Counted from the stretch's first letter, positions 1 through 5,537 are shown. The stretch: DNA of 9,995 nucleotides from Comamonas sp. (GCA_018384835.1 JAHAYB010000414.1:1-9995), one strand, 5' to 3'. Translations and numbers: made by a program. Notes: generated by a model from the sequence alone, not told the origin.

Positions 1-382
1 GCAGCGCAACAAACCGAGCATCACTCGCAGCCAAATCAAACCTATTCCACGTCCATTTGCTCACGCTCTTGGCGATATGCCACACCTCATTGCCGGCCAA
101 GGGGAGGTGCAGCTCTCCATTGCGCTCCAGTGCCTTGCCGTTTAGGTGCGTTTGCCACAGCACAAAGTTGCGCACGTCCTGCTTGTAGTGCCTCACCTGC
201 TTGTAGGCATACTGGCGCAACCACTCAAACACCGCGACGTTGCGGCCAAGGCCAATTTCCTCAGGCTTCTTCTTGGGTAGGTGCTTAGGCAAATCCACCC
301 ATTAGGCAAGCTCACCAAGCTCATAAGCCAGCCTTGGGCCTCGCAGCACGCGCCACCGTTGTCGCTCAGAAACACCAGTTGG
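1..382 (-). pseudogene. Remnant of Replicase/PriCT-type plasmid replication initiator
   Basis: Reading the minus strand from about 382 to 1 gives a protein segment typical of the middle of Replicase-family (PriCT-domain) plasmid initiators. RWRVLRGPRLAYELGELA is followed by WVDLPKHLPKKKPEEIGLGR, then NVAVFEWLRQYAYKQVRHY, then a PriCT-like stretch containing NEVWHIAKSVSKWTWNRF. The frame is broken by TAA at 302-304, exactly between YELGELA and WVDLP, where the family normally reads straight through, so this looks like a nonsense mutation. The N-terminus is missing because an IS3-type end abuts it near 383. The C-terminus lies outside the window. The normal role would be origin recognition and priming of plasmid replication. 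The family assignment comes from remembered motif patterns. The inactivation call depends on the TAA being genuine. Confidence 0.72.
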
Positions 383-528
383 TGGGTAATCCCCCCTTAA
401 ACCATTGCTCTAAGAAGTAGAGCTATGCGGCCATGGCAAGCCGCTGTTTGGGGGGTGATGCCGCCCAATGCCATATTTGGGCGTTCATGGTTGTACCGCC
501 ACATCCATTGCGTGGCGTAATCTCGAAC
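383..528 (-). mobile_element. Truncated IS3-family element, 3' end with orfB C-terminus
   Basis: Minus-strand translation from 528 gives VRDYATQWMWRYNHERPNMA then LGGIT, the conserved C-terminal end of IS3-family OrfB (DDE transposase). The usual ending TPKQRLAMAA is present, but one frame over: a run of six G on the plus strand at 450-455 (C on the coding strand) has one base too many. In the zero frame the product instead runs on to TAA at 397-399; the family-typical stop would be TAG at 423-425. The sequence TGGGTAATCCCCCC at 383-396 begins with TG and sits just beyond the stop, so it could be the terminal inverted repeat. The catalytic part is absent, because homology stops near 529, only about 85 bases from the kfrA stop. 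This is a dead fragment. Confidence 0.75.
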
Positions 529-614
529 TGTGGGGCCCCCTGAAAAAGAAACACCTTCAGGTCTTCATCAACACCAGGAAACATGCCGTGCCTCAGGTCT
601 GTAGTTGACCATTT

Positions 615-1484
615 TCAAGACTTCGAGGGAGCCTTTGCACGATCCTCCTCAAGCCAGGCCTCCACCTTTGCCAATCGAGCCGCCAAATCGGTAGCTTGGG
701 CTTCGGTCTTCTCCAGCTTTGCTTGGGCCACCGCGGCCTGTTGCTCTGCACTTACCCGTACTGCTCGTTCTTCGTCCAGAGACGCTTTGAGCTTGACAAG
801 CTCGGCGTCCAAGCGAGGAACCGGATTGTTGACTACCAGCTCTTTGAGTTGGCCTTCCGTCTTTTCCAGCCTGGCTTGGGCCACTGCAGCCTGCTGCTCT
901 GCGACAACCTTGGCGCTACGTTCCGATTCAAGAGCCACCTTCAAGCGCTCAATCTCTGCCTCCAAGCGGGGGACGCCCTCTAGGCGGAGCTCGAGCTTGG
1001 CCTTCTCCGTTCTAGCATGCTCTGCGGCCTCACGCTGAGCGACAGCCTCTGCCCGAACCTCTTCCAGGTCTTTGGTCAACTGCCCCAAACGACCTGACAA
1101 CTCTGCCTTGTCAGCTTGCAAGGTCTTCACGGCCGACTGTTCGCGCTCCAGTGCCGCAGCCAGGCGCTCCGATTCAGCAATCAAGTCCTGGTTGGCCTGT
1201 TGAGCAGTTACCAGGTCAGCCTCGAGCGTCACTTTGGCAGAGGCTACTTCCTGTGCGATAAAGTCCTCCAAGGCACGTTGGAGGCCTACAGGCAGCACTG
1301 CCTGTGTATCTGGGGCACGGACCTGGTGGCTCTGCCAGACATGGAGGTGCTTCAGCACGGTGGCCATGCTGCCACCCCCAAGTGCTTCCCTCACAGCCCG
1401 GGCAGTAGGCTTGGCACCTGTAGCTCGAAGCTGGTCAGCAACGGAATTGACCTCTTCCTGCGTGATTACTGACTCTCGTCCCAT
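615..1484 (-). CDS. kfrA: KfrA-like DNA-binding coiled-coil protein
   Basis: This 289-residue protein has an N-terminal helix-turn-helix domain of the KfrA type (about residues 5-60: QEEVNSVADQLRATGAKPTA, ALGGGSMATVLKHL). It is followed by an almost uninterrupted Ala/Glu/Lys/Gln-rich coiled coil from about residue 70 to 285. KfrA proteins of IncP and related plasmids bind their own promoter and form filament-like structures that support plasmid maintenance; that role is transferred here from the family. The start is supported by AGGAG six bases before the ATG. The coiled coil contains a duplication (residues 171-212 and 222-263). The gene lies downstream of the origin-like region and shares direction with rep and parAB. 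Direct repeats GTTAC-GTTAC-GTTA at 1510-1523 are a possible autoregulatory site. Confidence 0.85.
   Translation of the reverse strand: MGRESVITQEEVNSVADQLRATGAKPTARAVREALGGGSMATVLKHLHVWQSHQVRAPDTQAVLPVGLQRALEDFIAQEVASAKVTLEADLVTAQQANQDLIAESERLAAALEREQSAVKTLQADKAELSGRLGQLTKDLEEVRAEAVAQREAAEHARTEKAKLELRLEGVPRLEAEIERLKVALESERSAKVVAEQQAAVAQARLEKTEGQLKELVVNNPVPRLDAELVKLKASLDEERAVRVSAEQQAAVAQAKLEKTEAQATDLAARLAKVEAWLEEDRAKAPSKS
696..974 (-). repeat. Internal duplication within kfrA coiled coil
   Basis: Residues 171-212 (849-974) and 222-263 (696-821) are related copies with an offset of 51 codons. Both contain VPRL(E/D)AE, an (A/S)L(E/D)(S/E)ER segment, AEQQAAVAQA(R/K)LEKTE and a final Q. The DNA also matches visibly (GCTTGGGCCAC near 724 and 874). 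The copies lengthen the coil by 51 residues. Confidence 0.8.
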
Positions 1485-1509
1485 GGTGAACTCCTGAGCT
1501 AAAAAGCTT

Positions 1510-1523
1510 GTTACGTTACGTTA
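1510..1523. promoter_or_regulatory. GTTAC direct repeats upstream of kfrA
   Basis: GTTACGTTACGTTA lies 26 bases upstream of the kfrA ATG. KfrA proteins are known to repress their own promoters by binding repeated sites, so this is a candidate operator. No strong sigma70 promoter is evident around it. Confidence 0.3.
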
Positions 1524-1682
1524 TTTTATCGGCAGCAATTACTGATATCTTTGCTTTCGGAGCCATTTGCCCGACTGGGGTTTTCTGTGCTCCAGAAGTA
1601 GCCAGCATGGCCGTTTGGCTGTTGTTCACCTCATTTGTCCAAATATACCTCTCCCCGGTTTTCAGGCTGTTTTTTTGTTTTT

Positions 1683-1691
1683 TGTGGATAA
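1683..1691 (-). promoter_or_regulatory. DnaA box (perfect consensus, inverted)
   Basis: TGTGGATAA is the reverse complement of the perfect DnaA box TTATCCACA. It directly follows a T-rich tract (TTTTTTTGTTTTTTG). With the second box at 1786-1794 it supports origin function. Confidence 0.55.
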
Positions 1692-1785
1692 GTCGCCGGC
1701 CCCGTCCGGTTGTTTTCTGTAAGACTGTAGGTTTGAAAAACCTTGGATTAAGAGCTGTCTGCACTGACACGTGGTCACCTAGTAG

Positions 1786-1794
1786 TTATCCACA
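1786..1794 (+). promoter_or_regulatory. DnaA box (perfect consensus)
   Basis: TTATCCACA matches the strong DnaA box exactly and lies 17 bases beyond the rep stop codon. This is the relative position of the DnaA box in R1-type origins downstream of repA. Confidence 0.6.
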
Positions 1795-1811
1795 GGCTGG
1801 AGGATGACCTC

Positions 1812-2741
1812 TTAGACGCCACGCAGGCGACCTGCCTCAATAGCCTCCACAAAAGACCGGCAGAACTGCCTTGCGGCCCGCCTCCCGTTGCGTATTTCAA
1901 GCAGCATGCCTGAGTCCTCGACAGTCACCAAAAGCGTCCGGTCGCGGTTCTGGAAGGTTCGACCTACCAAATCCTGTGCCTTCTGCTTGAGGTACTCGCG
2001 CTCCTGGGTCTCTGCCACTCCACGAGTTTCCTCGGTCGCACGGAACCCAAAGTCCCGACCTTTGCCCAACAGGGCACGCAGGTAGGCGTAGAGCTCTCGG
2101 CCGTGAAGGCCTTCGAGGTATTTCCGGGTGGCGACCACCACGGTCGACAGGCGCTGCTTGGCTTGGCCTGCGAGCTTCATGAGGTGCAGCACCCCTGAGC
2201 AGTTCATACCTTGCTCCTTGACCAACCATGCTAGGTCACTAGGCAACCGTACCTTGCCAACACGTTCAAACTCAAAGGGTGTCTCTTGGTTTGCTGCTCG
2301 ATCTGGACTCTTGTTGGAAACAGAAGACGGCTTCCCTGTCGAAGCCTTGGCACCGGTGTTGGGGTGTGCCTCGTCCACACTTGCACGTGCCGCTTCTGAC
2401 AGCAGCAGAGCGTCCAGGAGTTGCTTTGTGGGCACGAGGGGCGAGGATGAGCCGCGCAGCTCAGGGCGTGCGCGCTGTTCGCGCTCCACCAGGCCACGCT
2501 CTTCGAGCCAGCGGACGACCCGATGGACGGTTTCAACAGATTTGCCGGATTCCTTCGCCAGAGTGGCGCGACTGGCCAAAATCGGAGAATTTAACCGCTT
2601 CAGGTTGATTTTCTTGACGATGCGCAGGATGACCCGAAGGTAGCCATCAGGCACATCTTTGAACACAGGGGACTCATCCAGGGCGGCACAAGCCCGGCTA
2701 ATGAGTGATGGGTAAACAACGGTAGGGGCGATAACAGTCAT
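1812..2741 (-). CDS. Putative plasmid replication initiator (winged helix)
   Basis: This 309-residue protein starts at the ATG preceded by GAGGAG with six bases of spacing; a longer open frame upstream to 3017 has no such site and crosses a strong antisense terminator. Residues 10-35 (YPSLISRACAALDESPVFKD) lead into a winged-helix domain at about 36-90, where SRATLAKESGKSVETVHRVV is the helix-turn-helix and RWLEERGLVER the wing. A low-complexity Ser/Ala/Pro linker (about 115-155) separates it from a C-terminal Arg/Lys-rich domain. The architecture resembles plasmid initiators annotated only as replication proteins with a helix-turn-helix. An origin-like region downstream and an antisense RNA upstream support the call. 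The alternative is a plasmid regulator. I do not recognise a named Rep group, so no symbol is given. Confidence 0.6.
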   Translation of the reverse strand: MTVIAPTVVYPSLISRACAALDESPVFKDVPDGYLRVILRIVKKINLKRLNSPILASRATLAKESGKSVETVHRVVRWLEERGLVEREQRARPELRGSSSPLVPTKQLLDALLLSEAARASVDEAHPNTGAKASTGKPSSVSNKSPDRAANQETPFEFERVGKVRLPSDLAWLVKEQGMNCSGVLHLMKLAGQAKQRLSTVVVATRKYLEGLHGRELYAYLRALLGKGRDFGFRATEETRGVAETQEREYLKQKAQDLVGRTFQNRDRTLLVTVEDSGMLLEIRNGRRAARQFCRSFVEAIEAGRLRGV

Positions 2742-2769
2742 CGCAGTCTCCTCAAAGACACGAAAGTCC

Positions 2770-2798
2770 TTGATGAAGTCCGGCCGATTACCTAAAAT
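2770..2798 (+). promoter_or_regulatory. Promoter of antisense RNA to rep leader
   Basis: TTGATG (2770-2775) is separated by exactly 17 bases from TAAAAT (2793-2798), a good sigma70 match on the strand opposite rep. It points at a terminator 76 bases further on, with no open reading frame in between. Confidence 0.55.
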
Positions 2799-2819
2799 TC
2801 GCTCTGTGGTGGAGCTTTT

Positions 2820-2837
2820 GACCGATTGGCATCGGTT
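2820..2837. other. Copy-control hairpin (kissing-loop candidate)
   Basis: A stem of six to seven pairs (ACCGAT/ATCGGT plus a GU pair in the antisense RNA) closes a TGGC loop, or a UUGGCA loop if the top A-U pair opens. In the sense mRNA the loop reads GCCA. The stem base coincides with the stop codon of a short leader ORF (2837-2860). Confidence 0.5.
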
Positions 2838-2860
2838 TAGGCGAAACGGGTGGAATCCAT
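2837..2860 (-). CDS. Short leader ORF MDSTRFA in rep leader
   Basis: A seven-residue ORF has AGGA six bases before its ATG. Its TAA (2837-2839) lies at the base of the copy-control hairpin in the rep mRNA leader. In IncFII and IncI/IncB plasmids a leader peptide is translated ahead of rep, and ribosome position relative to the hairpin sets rep translation; this arrangement is similar. Another tiny ORF (MKKPPER) starts upstream at the antisense terminator but lacks a clear ribosome site. No direct coupling to the rep start is seen, as the gap to the rep ATG is about 95 bases. Confidence 0.35.
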   Translation of the reverse strand: MDSTRFA

Positions 2861-2873
2861 CAAAATTCCTGAG

Positions 2874-2905
2874 AACCCTCAGAGTTAGCGCTCTGGGGGT
2901 TTTTT
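2874..2905 (+). terminator. Rho-independent terminator of antisense RNA
   Basis: AACCCTCAGAG (2874-2884) pairs with CTCTGGGGGTT (2891-2901) around a TTAGCG loop, an 11-pair stem with one GU, followed by a T run (2900-2905). The T run lies on the plus strand, so it terminates rightward transcription although the flanking genes all run leftward. Confidence 0.75.
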
Positions 2906-2926
2906 CATTGGTATGAGCGTTTTTGG

Positions 2927-3448
2927 CTACTTCATGCGATTTCTCCAAATTCCTGATTCCAAATGCACCGAACCCCGCGTAGTGCGGGGTTCGTGTACTG
3001 CATGTAGATAGGCCCAAGGCTTTAAACCTCTAAAGTCTGGGCGTCGCGGGGCCGGTTTAGGCCGAGAGCGGGGTGCTGAGCAGCAAGTGCTGCTGGCCAC
3101 CAAGCCCAAAGCGTTTAGTTGACTAAACGCTGCCCGTGCCGACGCGGGCTTCCGCGCCTGGCTGAGAGGAATTACACCCTTGGCGTTTAGTTGACTAAAC
3201 ACTCTGCCCCTGCGCGCAGCTCCAGAAGTCGAGTGCTTTGTTACGTGGGTGGCGCGGCCACCGACAGCCCGAGCGTTTAGTTGACTAAACGCTCGGGCCT
3301 GAGACGAGTGAGTTTTTTGGGTGGCGCGCTCAGAAAAGTCAAAACCGTTTAGTTGACTAAACGCTGCCCCCGACGAGTCAACAGACAGCCTAACCTGCCC
3401 GCCGCGAGGCAAGGAGGTTTGACCGTTTAGTTGACTAAACGCGTTCAT
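2927..3448 (-). CDS. Hypothetical FSQLN-repeat ORF containing the palindrome array
   Basis: This 173-codon frame starts at an ATG that overlaps the parB stop as ATGA, with AAGG six bases upstream of the ATG. It contains five exact FSQLN blocks, each encoded by one palindrome of the array and preceded by A or V or a start-proximal A and followed by N-terminal-like A or G (AFSQLNG, AFSQLNA, VFSQLNA). Spacing is 26, 24, 30 and 24 codons. The linkers are Ser/Ala/Arg-rich, with related stretches (GGRATHV, ERATQKTHS). The C-terminal third (from about residue 120) is basic and Pro-rich. I recognise no family, signal peptide or membrane segment. The frame may be non-coding DNA left open by the palindromes, but the coupling to parB and the constant phase argue for translation. 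If made, it would be a small basic protein co-expressed with ParAB. Confidence 0.4.
   Translation of the reverse strand: MNAFSQLNGQTSLPRGGQVRLSVDSSGAAFSQLNGFDFSERATQKTHSSQARAFSQLNARAVGGRATHVTKHSTSGAARRGRVFSQLNAKGVIPLSQARKPASARAAFSQLNALGLVASSTCCSAPRSRPKPAPRRPDFRGLKPWAYLHAVHEPRTTRGSVHLESGIWRNRMK
2969..2993. other. Perfect 10-bp hairpin between palindrome array and rep
   Basis: CGAACCCCGC (2969-2978) and GCGGGGTTCG (2984-2993) form a perfect 10-pair stem with a 5-base loop. No T run follows on either strand, so intrinsic termination is not supported. It could be an mRNA stabiliser at the end of the par transcript or a structural element of the rep leader. Confidence 0.6.
3112..3441. repeat. parS: Array of five 18-bp palindromes, candidate parS/centromere
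   Basis: CGTTTAGT-TG-ACTAAACG occurs at 3112-3129, 3184-3201 (last base A), 3274-3291, 3346-3363 and 3424-3441, all in the same orientation. Start-to-start distances are 72, 90, 72 and 78 bases. The spacers (54, 72, 54, 60) share fragments such as GACGAGT, GGGTGGCGCG and GCTGCCC, which suggests ancient duplication. The array lies immediately downstream of parB, as expected for a parS cluster. The half-sites TTTAG/CTAAA are those of the IncP KorB operator (TTTAGC-S-GCTAAA), with the centre one base longer. Alternatively these could be initiator-binding sites for rep, although classical iterons are direct repeats with about 20-22 base periodicity. The array itself is certain; the parS role is inferred from location and symmetry. 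Confidence 0.7.
3267..3298. repeat. Third palindrome extended to 15-bp arms
   Basis: At the central copy the symmetry extends beyond the repeat: GCCCGAGCGTTTAGT and ACTAAACGCTCGGGC flank the central TG. The other copies have arms of only 7-9 bases. It would form a strong hairpin in mRNA or single-stranded DNA and may be the primary binding or nucleation site. Confidence 0.75.
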
Positions 3449-4479
3449 GTCGTGCCTTGGGCGTCCTCGGCCTCGGATTCGTCGGGCTCAGGCTGAATGG
3501 CCGCCATCTCCAGCAGCTCTTCCAGTCCTTGGGCGAACGTCTCTCGCTGCTCAGCTGACACGGTAATGACCAGCTCGAACATATCACCACGCTGCTTGTA
3601 AACGCCATTGGCGTAGCGAATTGTCTTGCCAGATGTCTGCGTCTTGTGTGCAACAGGGTTGAGTAGGGATTGAACCTGGTTTGTGAGCCAACGCTGCGTC
3701 TGGTCTTCGGCAGCATACTTGTTCGCAAGTGCTACGGCTTTGCGGATGCCCGCCTTATCGTGCAGCTTGGCCAGCTGGTAGGCCTCGGTCGCCCCGAACT
3801 TATGAGGATGCAGCCGCACAATCTCAAGCACGTCTTCTGGCAGCTTCGCGTACGCTCGGTAGAAGCTCATCATGGTCTTTGAGACCTTTGCTCTGCGAGC
3901 CACCTCGGCTTGGGATTCGCCTGCTGCAATGAGCTTTTCATAGAACATTGCACGGTCTAGGTCACAGTGCTGTGAGCGCCCTTCGTTTTGCTCGTAGCCG
4001 AACCAAGCAGACTCCTGCATGCCAAGCTCGGTGTGAATTTCTGCCAGCAGCGTATCGAATACTTTATGCTCACGGCAGGCCTGAACACGAGTCCAGCCGT
4101 CACATATGATGAAGCGGCCCGCTGCGTCCGGGTTGGGAATAACGTGAATCGGGTCGTGCTGGCCTTGGGCGCGCAGGTCTTCGGCACGGTTCAGAATCAT
4201 CTCCGGGGTGTAAACCTCCCGCGGAGCCAGTGGGTTGGGGTCTATCAAGTGGACCCCAATCATGGTCAGATTTCTGCCTTTGCTGGGATCCAGTGTGGGT
4301 GCTTGAGCCTCTCGGGATAGCACCTCGACGGCCACAGCAGATGCTGCCGGTGTTGACGCCTGCTGAAAAGCGAGGGCGTTGGGCCCGGGAATGTCTGCCA
4401 GTGGGTGTGCGGGGGTGGCGGGCACCACTACGCCTGTCTTGATGAGGCCTGAGAGCTTGGGAGGAACCTTTGCCATCAT
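3445..4479 (-). CDS. parB: ParB-family partition protein (KorB-like features)
   Basis: This 344-residue protein has a ParB/Spo0J layout. A disordered N-terminal segment (about 1-70) is followed by the ParB N-terminal domain with PIHVIPNPDAAGRFIICDGW and G128-W-T-R-V-Q-A in place of the usual GERR nucleotide-binding box. A helix-turn-helix follows at about 188-209 (SQAEVARRAKVSKTMMSFYR), then a helical linker, and a C-terminal part with an acidic tail. ParB binds parS, spreads or condenses DNA, and stimulates ParA during plasmid segregation. The start overlaps the parA stop (ATGA) and GGAGAAG precedes it; the second Met has the better ribosome-site spacing. The stop in turn overlaps the start of the FSQLN ORF. 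The palindromes just downstream are the likely binding sites. Confidence 0.9.
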   Translation of the reverse strand: MMAKVPPKLSGLIKTGVVVPATPAHPLADIPGPNALAFQQASTPAASAVAVEVLSREAQAPTLDPSKGRNLTMIGVHLIDPNPLAPREVYTPEMILNRAEDLRAQGQHDPIHVIPNPDAAGRFIICDGWTRVQACREHKVFDTLLAEIHTELGMQESAWFGYEQNEGRSQHCDLDRAMFYEKLIAAGESQAEVARRAKVSKTMMSFYRAYAKLPEDVLEIVRLHPHKFGATEAYQLAKLHDKAGIRKAVALANKYAAEDQTQRWLTNQVQSLLNPVAHKTQTSGKTIRYANGVYKQRGDMFELVITVSAEQRETFAQGLEELLEMAAIQPEPDESEAEDAQGTT

Positions 4480-5537
4480 TCTTCTCCAGGCAGGCCTGGC
4501 ATAGTGATGCCATAACTGCGAATCAAGCTCTTAGCCACGTCAATGATTGCTGATGCACCAACCGAGCTCGACTCGAATTCGACCAAGGGCCCTACGTTCT
4601 TATTTGAAGGGTTGAGCTGCCGTGCAAAGCCCGAGTACTGCGGAACGATGGAGTCGTTCAGCATCGAGCCGTACTTTGAATAAAGAAAGCCCATCGACTC
4701 GCGCACGTGCTTGAGGCTCGGGTGGTACTTGTTGATTACCACTTCCATAGTGATGTTGGCTCCCGTAACGGCCTTGATTTCCGCCAGGTTGGAGGCAAGG
4801 GAGTCAAGGGCTCGCAGGCAGCTGCCTTCGGGTTCAACCACGGTGAGTACCTTGCCAGAGTCTTTTGCTGCATACGAGAACGCGAGGCCAATGGGTGTGG
4901 TTCCGGGCGCGGTGTCGACGACGATGACATCGTAATGCTGTGCGAGAAACGTGCTGTTACGGTTCAGGAAAAGTTCTGCCCTAGTGTGACTGGACATCAC
5001 GGCAACCAGACTGGCGTCTGTCTCTGCCAGAGTGATGTCTGACGGAATCAGGTCGAGGAAGCCACCTTCATAGATGTGCTTGATTGCCCCGGTCAAATCG
5101 GAATCTGGCGAGTTTGTTGCCTTCTTCAAGAAGTGCCCGATGTGCAGGATTTCGGTGTCGTAGATGGCTGTGTCGATGCCCAGCAAGTTCGATGCCGAAG
5201 CCTGGGGGTCTGCGTCTATGACCAGAACACGGTAGCCCATCATTGCCATTGCAGCTGCAACGTTGACGGAAATGCTCGTTTTTCCGACACCACCCTTGGT
5301 CATGCGGGTGACGATGACGGGGGGCAGCTTTGATGTCAAAGGCAGTTGTTCGGTCGCCTGTGGCTCTACCCCCGCAGCGCGGTAACGCGCTGCGCGTATA
5401 TCAGAGGGTATGTAGCGCATGTGGTGCTGGCCCGCTGGCTTCTCTCGGCCACACAGCTCCTGCAGCTTCTTTGCCGACACCTCTAAGCCAAACAGCGATA
5501 TTGCTACTGACGTTTTGAAATCAATTGCCCGTGCCAT
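4476..5537 (-). CDS. parA: ParA-family partition ATPase
   Basis: This 353-residue P-loop ATPase has a deviant Walker A with signature lysine (KGGVGKTS, residues 81-88), the A' motif VLVIDADPQAS (104-114) and Walker B DVIVVDTAPG (203-212). An N-terminal extension of about 70 residues precedes the P-loop and probably carries the DNA-binding region of large (type Ia) ParA proteins, which also repress their own operon. ParA coats the nucleoid in the ATP form and moves ParB-bound plasmids to daughter cells. It is the first gene of the parA-parB-FSQLN ORF chain. There is only a weak purine-rich ribosome site (GCGAGACAGCA) before the ATG, and no earlier in-frame start is better supported. Confidence 0.93.
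   Translation of the reverse strand: MARAIDFKTSVAISLFGLEVSAKKLQELCGREKPAGQHHMRYIPSDIRAARYRAAGVEPQATEQLPLTSKLPPVIVTRMTKGGVGKTSISVNVAAAMAMMGYRVLVIDADPQASASNLLGIDTAIYDTEILHIGHFLKKATNSPDSDLTGAIKHIYEGGFLDLIPSDITLAETDASLVAVMSSHTRAELFLNRNSTFLAQHYDVIVVDTAPGTTPIGLAFSYAAKDSGKVLTVVEPEGSCLRALDSLASNLAEIKAVTGANITMEVVINKYHPSLKHVRESMGFLYSKYGSMLNDSIVPQYSGFARQLNPSNKNVGPLVEFESSSVGASAIIDVAKSLIRSYGITMPGLPGEE

Larger units (their letters stand above)
1485..1811. other. Non-coding origin-like region downstream of rep
   Basis: About 327 bases separate the kfrA start from the rep stop and hold no convincing gene. They contain two perfect DnaA boxes in opposite orientation (1683-1691 and 1786-1794), a T-rich tract at 1670-1683, a small perfect hairpin AGGTTT-GAA-AAACCT near 1731-1745, and GTTAC-type direct repeats next to kfrA. 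In plasmids whose initiator is controlled by antisense RNA (IncFII/R1 type), the origin lies just downstream of repA and starts with a DnaA box; here the box is 18 bases past the rep stop. The arrangement fits an origin. No experiment or homologue is available to confirm it. Confidence 0.5.
2805..2905 (+). ncRNA. Candidate antisense (copy-control) RNA against rep leader
   Basis: A transcript from the promoter at 2770-2798 would start near 2805 and stop at the terminator ending at 2905, giving about 100 nt complementary to the rep mRNA leader. It holds a hairpin ACCGAT-TGGC-ATCGGT (2821-2836) whose apical part reads UUGGCA. Loops with UUGG (the YUNR U-turn motif) are characteristic of antisense copy-control RNAs such as R1 CopA and IncB/IncI Inc RNA, where they speed kissing with the target. 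No protein-coding gene on this strand explains the promoter and terminator. Promoter, hairpin and terminator are seen in the sequence; the copy-control function is inferred. Confidence 0.6.

Noticed and set aside
423..584. 53-residue minus-strand ORF MFPGVDEDLK... ending in KQRLAMAA
   Set aside because: It reads the wrong frame of the transposase for most of its length and regains the right one only through the extra base. No ribosome site or family fits.
583..1038. 151-residue Ser/Ala-rich plus-strand ORF
   Set aside because: It is an antisense shadow of the kfrA coiled-coil repeats.
1508..1807. 99-residue plus-strand ORF in the origin-like region
   Set aside because: It has no ribosome site, a low-complexity hydrophobic product with no recognisable family, and it runs across the DnaA boxes. 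It is better explained as non-coding.
2969..2993. Terminator of the par operon
   Set aside because: The stem is strong but no T run follows in the leftward direction, so it was listed only as a hairpin.
2742..3017. N-terminal extension of rep to 3017
   Set aside because: It lacks a ribosome site, crosses the antisense terminator and hairpins, and the ATG at 2741 has an excellent GAGGAG.
3112..3441. CRISPR array
   Set aside because: The repeats are 18-base palindromes, spacers are 54-72 bases with related sequence, all phases are divisible by three, and no cas gene is present.
3112..3441. Integron attC sites or a Xer/dif site
   Set aside because: GTTTAG/CTAAAC recalls attC core ends, but the copies are identical and short, with no cassettes or integron integrase, and there is no dif-like consensus.
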